A stretch of 50,102 nt of DNA from Paenibacillus agricola (GTDB taxonomy: Bacteria > Bacillota > Bacilli > Paenibacillales > NBRC-103111). The notes below the pieces were generated by a model. That model saw nothing but the letters and a program-made list of their open reading frames with translations. It was not told the DNA's origin and ran no database searches. This document shows, one piece after another, positions 43,127-50,102 of the stretch. Each line of letters opens with the position of its first letter. Position 1 is the stretch's first letter. The stretch is from NCBI RefSeq assembly GCF_011440305.1, contig NZ_JAAOIW010000029.1:1-50102 (forward strand). Reading direction: 5' to 3'. The position numbers were made by a program, and so were the translations under genes.

Positions 43127-43215
43127 TTTTTCAAGGGAAACTATGCAGAAATCCGTTCCTTTTGCTCAATACCGGAATATCTTAATCCAATAGTTCATGA
43201 AATGGAGTTGAAGAT

Positions 43216-43569
43216 ATGACTGTAATGATCAAGGAGCGATTAAACAGAACAAAAATAGATATTCTGATACCGGTTATCGAGAAAGATTTAAATACGCTTC
43301 CCTACGTCATTGATGACGTTAGAAAACACGTAAAACACCCAATTGGAAAGATTTTGGTCGTTGCTCCGAAACGAAGAAGAATACTAGCGCTTTGTAGAAA
43401 AAAAAAGTGTGAGTTTGTCGATGAAAATACCGTTCTTCCTATCACGAAAAAAAACATTCACTACCGTACTAAGAAATGGGAGGGATCGGCACTCTCGAGA
43501 AAATACCGGTCGATCTCATTCCATAATCGAAAGGTCTATGTAAGAAAACCAGGAGTGAGAAGCCGATGA
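43216..43569 (+). pseudogene. DUF6492-like protein with internal deletion
   Basis: A 117-residue frame starts MTVMIKERLNRTKIDILIPV then IEKDLNTLPYVIDDVRKHVK and reaches ITKKNIHYRTKKWEGS, the N-terminal GT-A-like half of DUF6492 proteins from spore-forming Bacillota. It then jumps to a basic tail (HNRKVYVRKPGVRSR). The DxD-containing middle is missing, so an internal deletion that kept the frame is likely. It overlaps the next gene by four bases, as in the intact operon it came from. The family call is moderate. Confidence 0.55.
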
Positions 43570-44684
43570 CATCATCCTATCAGGTTGTATGGAAAGGGCC
43601 AGTCAAAACAGCCACTGGTCTTGGAATAGCCAGCCGTGAGTACGTAAAGGCTTTGAAACGGCAAGGGGTAAAGATTGCAATTGGGGCAAAGAGGAGCCGA
43701 AAAAACAAAATTTCAAAGAAGCATAGGGTGTTAGTTTATCATCACTCACCCAATACTCTTAATATTAAGAAGGAAAGAAAGTATTACAAAACGATTATCA
43801 TCAACACAGTCTGGGAGACGACCCGTATACCTAGGCGATGGATCAAACCAATTAATCAAGCCGACGCTGTGTGCGTCCCATCACTTCAGAATAAGCAGGC
43901 CCTGCGTAATAGTGGAATCAAAATCCCGATATTTATCGTTCCTCATGGTGTGCATTCTCAGATGTTTACTCCAAAGAAGAAATGGTCTTATAACAATAAG
44001 AAAAAGAAATTCACCTTTATATCCATATTCGGATTTCAACACCGCAAGAATCCTGAAGCCTTACTAAAGGGCTACTGGAAAGAGTTTTCAGCTAGGGATA
44101 ATGTTCGACTGATTATCAAAACAAATGGAAATGCGCCTTATGAGAATAAACACTGGATCAAAAAGCGAATTAAAGCTTACAAGGCTAGACTAAACCTTCG
44201 TAAGAGTACTGCATCCCTCCGAATCATTACCCGATATCTAAAATCTAAATCTCTAAGAAAACTTTATGCAAAGGGGCATGCCTTTGTTCTTCCTACGCGA
44301 GGGGAAGGAGTCGGCTTACCGTATCTGGAGTCACTGGCCAGCGGCACCCCCGTCATTGCAACCGGCTGGGGCGGTCATATGGACTTCTTAACAAAAAAAA
44401 ATTCGTTCCTGGTTCAATATAAATTGCAACCCCCTATCATCGGCATGAATCGCAAATCCTCTATTTCACGTCCATTTCGCGATTTGTTCGCGGAAAAGGG
44501 TCAATTATGGGCAGAAGTGGACATGAATAGCTTGAGAGGGCAGATGAGAAAAGCCTATCAAAATCCTCTCCTGTGTAAGATGAAAGGGCAGCGTGGTAGA
44601 CGTGACGCGCTTAAACTGTCTTGGAACCGTGCGGGCATTGCATTAAAGCATGCTATAGAAAAGACAATCAAGATGAAGAAATAA
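43566..44684 (+). CDS. GT4-type glycosyltransferase
   Basis: A 372-residue GT-B fold enzyme. The N-terminal half has GPVKTATGLGIASREYVKAL, a glycine-rich acceptor loop; the donor half has ISIFGFQHRKNPEALLKGYW and the E-x7-E signature in LPTRGEGVGLPYLESLASGT followed by PVIATGWGGHMDFL. The protein is extremely Lys/Arg-rich with almost no acidic clusters, unlike most cytosolic enzymes. It follows a DUF6492-like gene with a four-base overlap and precedes a mannose-nucleotide gene remnant, which fits spore-surface or cell-wall polysaccharide synthesis. Confidence 0.88.
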   Translation: MTSSYQVVWKGPVKTATGLGIASREYVKALKRQGVKIAIGAKRSRKNKISKKHRVLVYHHSPNTLNIKKERKYYKTIIINTVWETTRIPRRWIKPINQADAVCVPSLQNKQALRNSGIKIPIFIVPHGVHSQMFTPKKKWSYNNKKKKFTFISIFGFQHRKNPEALLKGYWKEFSARDNVRLIIKTNGNAPYENKHWIKKRIKAYKARLNLRKSTASLRIITRYLKSKSLRKLYAKGHAFVLPTRGEGVGLPYLESLASGTPVIATGWGGHMDFLTKKNSFLVQYKLQPPIIGMNRKSSISRPFRDLFAEKGQLWAEVDMNSLRGQMRKAYQNPLLCKMKGQRGRRDALKLSWNRAGIALKHAIEKTIKMKK

Positions 44685-44716
44685 GGAGTGTTGCTCCCAT
44701 TTCTCTAGGAGGGGGA

Positions 44717-44849
44717 AGAAAAGTTATTCTTCTAAGTGGCGGATCCGGAAAAAGGCTCTGGTCATTATCCAACGAAATTCGCTCCATAAGCTTCTTCCAC
44801 TGAAAATGGTAGTAAAGAATCGATGATTCAGCGGGTATGGAGGCAATGA
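44717..44849 (+). pseudogene. Mannose-1-phosphate guanylyltransferase N-terminal fragment
   Basis: RKVILLSGGSGKRLWSLSNE is the nucleotide-binding start of this nucleotidyltransferase family (GGSGxRLWPLS). The expected ATG is AGA, although GGAGG lies in the right place. After IRS the frame shifts; the next frame gives TENGSKESMIQRVWRQ and a stop at 44849. The remaining roughly 300 residues are absent. The region 44850-45060 has no recognised gene. Confidence 0.75.
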
Positions 44850-45061
44850 AGGCAAGGCAAACCCTTTAGAGTAGCGGTCATCGCTTGTGTTAACAAACTT
44901 TTACATTGGATTTATGCGCTACTAAAAGTCAAACAGATTTTCAAGATACGGATCAAAAACTACATCCAACTAAATAAACAATAAATTTTCAAATTAAAAA
45001 AATGGGAACGTTTATTTGGCATGTTCATTTATAGTATAGTATGTGAATTAGGATTTTTTTG

Positions 45062-45105
45062 GAGAAAAACCTTGACAACTATTAGCTGGTTTAGCTTAGT
45101 CCCCT
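45062..45105. repeat. Shared 44-base block, copy 2
   Basis: It is nearly identical to 10146-10189 and lies 28 bases before the family B iterons. On the minus strand it would lie inward of the IS21-like end, where the istA leader is expected. Confidence 0.65.
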
Positions 45106-45133
45106 TCATTAAATTTATTATATGACCTTATCA

Positions 45134-45274
45134 GCAATCGGACTATTTTCTTGACATAGTTCGGCAATCGGATCATATTCTTGACACTGAGAAATGACAA
45201 GAATATGATCCGATAAAATAAAAAAACCGCTATTTACGCGGTAACTAATCGGACTATTTTCTTGTCACCCGACA
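45134..45274. repeat. IS21-like terminal repeat, family B, full copy
   Basis: Four iterons are present: CAATCGGACTATTTTCTTGA, CAATCGGATCATATTCTTGA, an inverted one (TGACAAGAATATGATCCGAT) eight bases after the second, and the outermost TAATCGGACTATTTTCTTGT ending CACCCGACA. Before the last is a terminator-like ACCGC/GCGGT hairpin. The layout is the same as in family A but the iteron sequence differs, so a second IS21-like group is represented. Confidence 0.72.
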
Positions 45275-45381
45275 TGAATTTTCATACCAAGAAATAAATC
45301 GATTGCCCCTCCACCACATATAGACCAATCAAACCCACGATTATCTAAAAATATACGAGCTTGTGAAATTAATGATTCCAC
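45275..45381 (-). pseudogene. Nucleotidyltransferase-like N-terminal fragment
   Basis: From a GTG at 45381, preceded by GGGGAG, the frame reads ESLISQARIFLDNRGFDWSI then CGGGAIDLFLGMKIH and runs into the family B repeat at 45274. FDW.ICGGxAIDLFxGxKTR is the N-terminus of aminoglycoside-nucleotidyltransferase-like proteins. The gene is cut exactly at the repeat edge. Confidence 0.6.
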
Positions 45382-45496
45382 ATTTAACAGCTCCCCGCAA
45401 TACTTTCTTTACCCCGCTCACTGAGGCGTTTTACAATATACGATCCGAATAAGCTATAAAAAGGATTGTTATTTAACGTGGTATCATCATGCTATC

Positions 45497-45560
45497 CTAC
45501 CCGTTACTTCAACGGAAAACAGACCGTAGCGGCGGTCTGCCTCATTCAACTATCGTTCCT
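45497..45560. repeat. Structured intergenic repeat R, copy 3
   Basis: CTACCCGTTACTTCAACGG is followed by the stem CAGACCG/CGGTCTG and by TTCAACTATCGTTCCTTGTT. Flanks match copies at 2538 and 9400; the stem differs. Confidence 0.6.
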
Positions 45561-45698
45561 TGTTAGCGTAATTCTAAGCCTTATTCGAGCCTATCTCTAC
45601 GGATGCTACCGCCCGATAAATCGGATATACCGATCAGAGCTTTTTTTCTGGTTGTAACGCTGCATGCAACGCGTTCCCGGCAAGGAATACGGCAGAAA

Positions 45699-46547
45699 CT
45701 ACAGCGTTTTCCGCATAAACTCCATAATATACTTTTCCTTAAAGCCAAGGCTATCATACAGACTTCTGGCATAATTCCCGACGACACACCAAAGATCGAC
45801 GGTTGCGCTGCCACGCCGATGGATCTCGTTGCATAAATACATAACAAACTTCCTTCCGATCCCAAGACCCTGAAAGTCTATACGGACGGAAATACTGCTG
45901 AGTTCATTACCACAAAGGTGGCTATAAGCGACGATTTCCCCATTTATCTCGTAGACAAAACGGTTTTCCGCATCCTTTTTCCATGCTCTTCGTTCTTTTT
46001 CACTGGGCTGGGCAATCGCAGAATCAGGAAAGCACCCGACACCGACGCGCATTTCATGAAAGGCTACGGCATACAGCGACTGACTGGCAAGATAGTCTTC
46101 GTCCTTATACAGCCTCACCGGAAGTTTCTCCAATGGAAAGGTATTGTCGGTTCGCTGCATATAAGCCGATGAAAAATATTTGTTATAACCGAGCTTATGC
46201 GCAAACGCAAGAGATGATTGATGACCGGCACGAAAAGAACTCCTGACTTTTTGGGCTCCGCCAGCTCGCAATTCGTTTTCAGCATACTTTACCATTGCAG
46301 AACCGATTCCTTGCCTGCGAAACTGTGGAGCGACGAATATAGTTAAATAGGTTTGTGATGCAGGCTCGTTCACTTGGGCCAGTGCGACAAGCTTATCCTC
46401 AATAAACGCGGTAACAAACAGTTCCGGTTCTTCAGCAAGCACCCGAAGGATGTTTTCACTCGTGTCGACGTCGTAGCCTAATAATTCACTCACGGCATTA
46501 TAATCTTTTTCACTAAAGTGTTCGTATCGGATACCTGATATGTTCAT
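45699..46547 (-). CDS. Tandem GNAT acetyltransferase
   Basis: A 282-residue protein with two GNAT domains. The N-terminal one has the acetyl-CoA loop APQFRRQGIGSAMVKYAE near residues 73-90 and a closing GHQSSLAFAHKLGY; the C-terminal one has VRIDFQGLGIGRKFVMYLCN and NYARSLYDSLGFKEKY. Both pyrophosphate loops keep Q/R-x-x-G-x-G/A, so both may be active. The ribosome site before the ATG at 46547 (GGAGGAAAT) is good. It is monocistronic. The substrate is unknown. Confidence 0.9.
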   Translation of the reverse strand: MNISGIRYEHFSEKDYNAVSELLGYDVDTSENILRVLAEEPELFVTAFIEDKLVALAQVNEPASQTYLTIFVAPQFRRQGIGSAMVKYAENELRAGGAQKVRSSFRAGHQSSLAFAHKLGYNKYFSSAYMQRTDNTFPLEKLPVRLYKDEDYLASQSLYAVAFHEMRVGVGCFPDSAIAQPSEKERRAWKKDAENRFVYEINGEIVAYSHLCGNELSSISVRIDFQGLGIGRKFVMYLCNEIHRRGSATVDLWCVVGNYARSLYDSLGFKEKYIMEFMRKTL

Positions 46548-46752
46548 TAGCCTATAATTTCCTCCGTTTTTCTTGAGGCGTTATAGAATTATTTCTGTTT
46601 ATTTTCGTTACGCTAAGGCCACAAAAATTGAAGTTTGATTGCTAATATTCTAATTTTCAATATTCATTAACCTTTTCCTCTGTTCATTTTGGAATAATAT
46701 ATGGGTAATATTCTATATTTCCCAGTAAATCCCTTCTTATAATTCATATAAC

Positions 46753-46800
46753 TGTTCGTTAGCACAACGCGGCTGTCGAATTGTGCCGGCAGCCGCGTTT
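46753..46800. repeat. Structured intergenic repeat R-like, copy 4
   Basis: CGTTAGCACAACGCGGCTG pairs with CAGCCGCGTT to form a ten-base stem, and TATAGTTCCTCGTTCAGTTAGC follows in two parts. It is a distant relative of the copies at 2538, 9400 and 45497. Confidence 0.5.
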
Positions 46801-46844
46801 TAAGTTACATGAAGCTATAGTTCCTCGTTCAGTTAGCATTTCTA

Positions 46845-47023
46845 GAAGAATTACGGGCTTATGCCCAGCAGCATCCACACTTCCTGAGTTTAAAACCCAA
46901 AGTGGTGGTCATGGAGATATATCCATGGACATGAAAGTGGTCAGCAATACGGATGGCCGATGGAAAGTATTCGCTGATCCAGGGATTTTAGTCGAATGCA
47001 ACCGCAAACGATTTTTGTGCTAA
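46845..47023 (+). pseudogene. Second transposase-like fragment
   Basis: One plus frame reads EELRAYAQQHPHFLSLKPKV then VVMEIYPW; a neighbouring frame continues VVSNTDGRWKVFADPGILVE and CNRKRFLC to a stop at 47023. It has the same order and ending as the remnant at 39085-39423 and the same AGTCAAGCACTGATT downstream, so both come from one element family. It is frameshifted. Confidence 0.4.
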
Positions 47024-47083
47024 ATAGTCAAGCACTGATTCTGAGGTTGACCGGATTTTTTATAATTATAAAACGTCAGTTAC

Positions 47084-47536
47084 TTATTTGTTACCGAGTT
47101 GTTCCGCCAAACCGATTAAAAGTCCTTCGGTTCCACGAATGTAGCAGAGCCGATACGAGTCCTCGTACTGAACCACTTCGCCAACGAGCTGAGCACCATA
47201 CTTAGTGAGTCTGGATACCATTTCGTCAATGTCTTCAACGGTGAACATGACGCGTAGATAACCGAGGGCGTTTACAGGAGCAGTCCGGTGATCTGATATA
47301 GTAGGTGGGGTGAGAAATCTCGAAAGTTCAAGTCGGCTGTGGCCATCTGGGGTAACCATCATAGCAATCTCTACACACTGAGAACCCAGTCCGGTTACGC
47401 GACCAGCCCATTCACCTTCTACAGTGGCTCGCCCTTCGAGCTTCAAGCCAATCTCCTCGAAGAAAGAGATTGCATCATCAAGAGATTTTACAACGATGCC
47501 GACATTGTCCATTCTTAGTAATTTGTTTTTTGCCAT
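47084..47536 (-). CDS. VOC family protein (glyoxalase-like)
   Basis: A 150-residue vicinal-oxygen-chelate protein with two beta-alpha-beta-beta-beta modules. The first starts MDNVGIVVKSLDDAISFFEE and ends SRLELSRFLTP; the second starts LGYLRVMFTVEDIDEMVSRL and ends IRGTEGLLIGLAEQLG. Candidate metal ligands are the Glu in RLELSRF and the Glu in GTEGLLIGLAE; the N-terminal His is replaced by Asn in MDNVGI, so metal binding may be altered. AAGGAG precedes the ATG. The function is unknown. Confidence 0.9.
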   Translation of the reverse strand: MAKNKLLRMDNVGIVVKSLDDAISFFEEIGLKLEGRATVEGEWAGRVTGLGSQCVEIAMMVTPDGHSRLELSRFLTPPTISDHRTAPVNALGYLRVMFTVEDIDEMVSRLTKYGAQLVGEVVQYEDSYRLCYIRGTEGLLIGLAEQLGNK

Positions 47537-48112
47537 AGTTTTATCTCCTTATGTGTACAAATTTATTACCGCATAAATTATTCTATTCAAGAACTTCAAA
47601 TTCCTCTTTTCAAACAAATAACGCCTTGTCACAGTTCATGATAACAAAGAAAAGTCACAGTATAGGAAAATGTGAAATTGGGTTTTCGGGTATGTCATAT
47701 AACGTTCTGGCATTCATGACGCCTTACCACCTTAAAGGAACGTAGTGACTGGCCGCGATGCGGTTAGGTGGTATTAAGGATGTGGTGAACTGCTTTCCAG
47801 TCTTATCCTTTACGACTGGGGCTTTGACCCGAGGGGCGTATGCCCCGATGCGTGAATGCGGTGTTCCGCTTCGTTAAAAGGCATCTTCCAGCACTCAAAA
47901 TCCTCTATGTGAGGCATATTGTTCGGTAAATCCTCTCATGAATTATTTGATTCAATGGCTAATTCACTTATTTATAGACAACTGCTAAGTGAATTAGCCA
48001 TTAATAAATAAATGAAGAATCATTTTAAGGGGGGCATTCATAAATAATGCTCCTCTCTTGTTAGATGATATTCTAATTATGTAATACATTGAACTGAAAT
48101 GACGGTATTAAG
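47537..48112. other. Noncoding region with GC-rich structured stretch
   Basis: At 47700-47880 the sequence becomes GC-richer, with pairs such as CCTTACCACCTTAAAGG against GGTTAGGTGGTATTAAGG and GGGGCGTATGCCCC. It has no coding frame on either strand. It may be a remnant of a mobile element or a structured RNA; I do not recognise it. Confidence 0.4.
47954..48002. terminator. Perfect 17-base hairpin
   Basis: AATGGCTAATTCACTTA (47954-47970) and its exact complement (47986-48002) are separated by 15 bases. It lies between the VOC gene and the MerR gene end and could terminate minus-strand transcription from the MerR gene. Confidence 0.7.
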
Positions 48113-48496
48113 TCAAATCTTAATGCTAGTTCGTTCAATCTGAGATTCTAATACATCATATAGAGCAAGTTTATAGTTTATTTTATCCAAGTTAAAATAT
48201 AGTTCCTTTATGCTTTTCTCAATTTCTTTTTTATGATTGAGCATCATCAATTTTCGTTCCGAAATCGTCGAGTCTCCTTCTTTGTACAAGTATACATAAT
48301 TCTGAATTTGAGCAATAGGCATTCCTGTTGCTCGGAGCGCAGTAACAAAGTGTATCCAGCTTAAATCTTCTTTGTCATATAACCGCTTCCCATTTTCATT
48401 TCTCTCAACATGTGGAAGCAGCCCTTCCTTTTCGTAATATCGAAGTGTGGAAGCTGCTATTCCTGTTATTTCAGTAACTTCTTTTATGGTCAACAT
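48113..48496 (-). CDS. MerR family regulator
   Basis: A 127-residue regulator. The N-terminal winged helix reads LTIKEVTEITGIAASTLRYY then EKEGLLPHVERNENGKRLYD, the MerR signature, and a coiled-coil dimerisation helix follows (about residues 78-110). There are no clustered cysteines, so it is of the organic-effector or aldehyde-sensing (AdhR-like) type, not metal-sensing. It diverges from an SDR gene whose promoter has the 19-base spacer expected for MerR activation. Confidence 0.92.
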   Translation of the reverse strand: MLTIKEVTEITGIAASTLRYYEKEGLLPHVERNENGKRLYDKEDLSWIHFVTALRATGMPIAQIQNYVYLYKEGDSTISERKLMMLNHKKEIEKSIKELYFNLDKINYKLALYDVLESQIERTSIKI

Positions 48497-48514
48497 AAAT
48501 AAACCTCCATCTTT

Positions 48515-48528
48515 CTGTTAAAGTTTAC
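48515..48528 (-). promoter_or_regulatory. Second MerR dyad near its own start
   Basis: TAAAGTTTACTTTA repeats the dyad found in the SDR promoter (TAAAGTAAACTTTA) and lies 18 bases upstream of the MerR start. It is a candidate autoregulatory site. Confidence 0.5.
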
Positions 48529-48653
48529 TTTAATCAAAATCTTCGTCTTTGCTAATTATCTTATCCAAATTTTAAACTTGAATGGTTAAAAACATGATCA
48601 TTACAAGGATTCCCTTCATTTAATTGTACACTTTTTTCAAAAAAACAAAAGCC

Positions 48654-48684
48654 TTGACTTAAAGTAAACTTTATCATCTATACT
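48654..48684 (+). promoter_or_regulatory. MerR-activated promoter with 19-base spacer
   Basis: TTGACT (48654-48659) and TATACT (48679-48684) are separated by exactly 19 bases, with the dyad AAAGTAAACTTT (48661-48672) in the spacer. This is the hallmark geometry of promoters that MerR proteins untwist to activate. Confidence 0.85.
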
Positions 48685-48764
48685 AACAAATGTATTCAAA
48701 AAATGATTTTAGAGAGGATGAACTCCCGTTGAAAATGGAAACATTAGAACATGGAGCTACTACA

Positions 48765-49520
48765 ATGAACAATATCTCACTCGTCACTGGCGGCAGCCGC
48801 GGACTTGGTCGCAATACTGCCATCAGTATTGCACGTCATGGCGGCGATGTCATCCTGACCTATCGTAGTAAAGTGCAAGAAGCAAATTCTGTCGTTGCTG
48901 AGATCGAAGCTCTGGGGCGTAAAGCGGTCGCTCTACAACTCGATGTTGGAAACATTGCCAATTTTGCAGCCTTTGCTGAGAGACTCCGTTCGACTCTGCA
49001 ATCTACATGGGGTAGCGCCACTTTCAATCATCTGGTAAACAATGCCGGCCACGGAGAAATGATAGATTTTACCGAAACTACAGAAGCTCAGTTCGACAGC
49101 CTGTTCAATGTGCACGTCAAGGGCGTATTTTTCTTGACTCAGGCTCTTCTGCCGCTTCTTGCAGATGGAGGTCGTATTGTGAACTTTTCATCGGGTCTCA
49201 CTCGTGTCTCTTATCCCGGCTTCTCCGCCTACTCTGCGGCAAAGGGTGCGATCGAGATTCTAACCATCTATATGGCGAAAGAACTGGGTCACCGCGGTAT
49301 TACCGCTAATACCATTGCGCCCGGTGCAATCGAAACCGATTTTCTAGGTGGTGCTGTACGTGACACTCCTGCTTACAATGAAGCATTTGCCGCGATGGTT
49401 GCCCTTGGTCGTGTCGGCGTACCCGACGACATTGGTCCCGCAGTCGCAAGCCTACTCGGTCCCGACAATCGCTGGGTTAATGCTCAGAGAATCGAGGTAT
49501 CGGGTGGTCAGAACATCTGA
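48765..49520 (+). CDS. SDR family oxidoreductase under MerR control
   Basis: A 251-residue classical SDR with TGGSRGLG near residue 8, LTYRSK after strand 2 (NADP type), NNAG, the catalytic serine in VNFSSGL, YSAAK and the C-terminal RVGVPDDIGPAVASLLGP. Transcription should begin near 48691, so the in-frame ATG at 48690 cannot be the start; I chose 48765, which has TGGAG seven bases upstream (a TTG at 48729 after GAGAGG is the alternative). Divergent from MerR, it is probably induced by a reactive carbonyl or similar compound. Confidence 0.9.
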   Translation: MNNISLVTGGSRGLGRNTAISIARHGGDVILTYRSKVQEANSVVAEIEALGRKAVALQLDVGNIANFAAFAERLRSTLQSTWGSATFNHLVNNAGHGEMIDFTETTEAQFDSLFNVHVKGVFFLTQALLPLLADGGRIVNFSSGLTRVSYPGFSAYSAAKGAIEILTIYMAKELGHRGITANTIAPGAIETDFLGGAVRDTPAYNEAFAAMVALGRVGVPDDIGPAVASLLGPDNRWVNAQRIEVSGGQNI

Positions 49521-49621
49521 TCACTAGTAATGGCCGCCAAGGACCTTCCTTCTAGTTGTCAGTGGCCGCTGCGTGGAAATGCGGCGGCCTTTTTAATATG
49601 CCTAGGAAAGGGGGAAATACA

Positions 49622-49805
49622 ATGCCAAAGATTATTGTTCACGCACCTGAAGCAGCGTTTGATGTGAAGGCACGGCGATCAATTGTTGGAGAACTCACAG
49701 ATTTTGCGCTTGAATGCGAAGCATTGCCAAAGTCCCCCTTCGTCAAAAGTACGGTTTGGACCTATTTTAATCTTTACGATCAGGATACCGTCTTTATGGG
49801 AGATA
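49622..49805 (+). pseudogene. Tautomerase family protein, cut by IS21-like repeat
   Basis: From an ATG at 49622 with a good AGGGGGA site the frame reads MPKIIVHAPEAAFDVKARRS then IVGELTDFALECE and STVWTYFNLYDQDTVFMGD, the start of a 4-oxalocrotonate tautomerase-like protein with catalytic Pro after Met. At 49806 the native sequence is replaced by the family A repeat, which adds about 19 foreign residues before a stop at 49864. About half the expected protein remains. It follows the MerR-controlled SDR by about 100 bases and may have belonged to the same operon. Confidence 0.75.
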
Positions 49806-49885
49806 TGACAAGAACCTTCTTACATAACTTAAATAAGCCGCATTTTAGGCGACTTTTAATGTAACAATGATGTTGACTTCTGACA
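49806..49885. repeat. IS21-like terminal repeat, family A, minimal 80-base copy
   Basis: The copy runs from TGACAAGAACCTTCTTACAT to GTTGACTTCTGACA and contains only the inverted iteron, the small hairpin and the outer edge. Both ends carry TGACA. It defines the shortest unit of family A. Confidence 0.75.
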
Positions 49886-49964
49886 TATTTTTTTGTGCAA
49901 ATGTCTATCTTTTAGCCCAAACTTTGTTGTTGCCAAGAACAAACAAAAAAAGTAGTGCGGCAGG

Positions 49965-50072
49965 GTTATTTCCCACTAAACTAGACCCTTAGTCAAGGAC
50001 ACTTAAAAAAAAGAGTGCTAGGCCACACATAAGAGATGATTCCTGTACTGAACAGGAGTCATCTTTTTTAGT
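49965..50072. repeat. Possible IS3-type end with terminator hairpin
   Basis: AAGGACACTTAAAAAAAAGA resembles the IS3-type end at the left edge of the window (GGACACTTT plus an A run). A hairpin GATGATTCCTGT/ACAGGAGTCATC at 50037-50065 is followed by TTTTTT. Any transposase would lie beyond the window. Confidence 0.4.
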
Positions 50073-50102
50073 CCCCACTGATATCTGTGATGATTATAAT
50101 AA

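Noticed and set aside
47551-47745. Plus-strand open frame of 64 codons
   Set aside because: No ribosome site, low-complexity composition, and it begins inside the leader of the VOC gene.
47690-47770. Possible integron attC site (a GTTAGGT core-like motif)
   Set aside because: No matching RYYYAAC partner at the right distance, and no integrase or cassette array nearby.

Overview
The window looks like a chromosomal accessory region of a Paenibacillus-type Bacillota bacterium. The signs are AGGAGG-type ribosome binding sites, TPP and SAM (S-box) riboswitches with intrinsic terminators, a YesM/YesN-type two-component pair beside a CUT1 sugar ABC transporter with a CcpA-type cre site, a DUF3231 protein, an S-layer-homology-like secreted protein, and insertion-sequence families common in that genus. 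No rRNA, tRNA, CRISPR array or replication origin was seen. The genus is an inference, not a database result.

Layout. 1-360: an IS3-type element enters from the left edge and has cut a TPP-riboswitch gene after about 14 codons. 360-5450: small genes and remnants (GNAT fragment, tautomerase remnant, DinB protein, aldo/keto reductase, NAD(P)-binding pseudogene) among structured repeats. 5820-7810: a decayed RHS polymorphic-toxin locus with two toxin tails, a broken pentapeptide-repeat immunity gene and one intact immunity-like gene. 7937-8700: a decayed inverted copy of the SDR-epimerase pair that is intact at 33.0-34.6 kb. 10475-21720 (minus strand): a ten-gene carbohydrate operon with solute-binding protein, two permeases, sensor kinase, AraC-type response regulator, SDR, TIM-barrel isomerase, two more SDRs and a GH4 glycosidase, preceded by a promoter with a perfect cre. 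22.4-26.4 kb: DUF3231 protein and an old-yellow-enzyme/DsbA pair divergent from a TetR regulator. 27.2-31.5 kb: a secreted protein, then an OmpR regulator, sensor kinase and beta-propeller-like membrane protein in one overlapping operon. 31.5-32.9 kb: IS256 wreckage. 33.0-35.2 kb: epimerase and SDR divergent from MarR. 35.3-36.8 kb: a broken IS3 element holding an orphan SAM riboswitch. 37-38.5 kb: SLH-like secreted protein. 38.6-42.4 kb: a small ORF, HAD phosphatase, metallo-hydrolase and fragments. 42.5-44.9 kb: PAP2 phosphatase and a partly decayed glycosyltransferase cluster. 45-50 kb: tandem GNAT, VOC protein, MerR with a divergent SDR under a classic 19-bp-spacer promoter, and a tautomerase cut by a repeat.

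Common threads. (1) Short-chain dehydrogenases are very abundant: six intact classical ones or relatives plus at least five fragments, several paired with their own MarR or MerR regulator. (2) Two families of IS21-like terminal sequences without transposase genes recur across the window, and three unrelated genes stop exactly at their edges. (3) Decay is extensive: more than fifteen recognisable gene remnants, with frameshifts and deletions that can be read directly. The best leads are the GH4/SDR/isomerase operon, the fossil RHS toxin cassettes, the repeated IS-end elements, the nested hairpin at 3.3 kb, and the orphan riboswitches.
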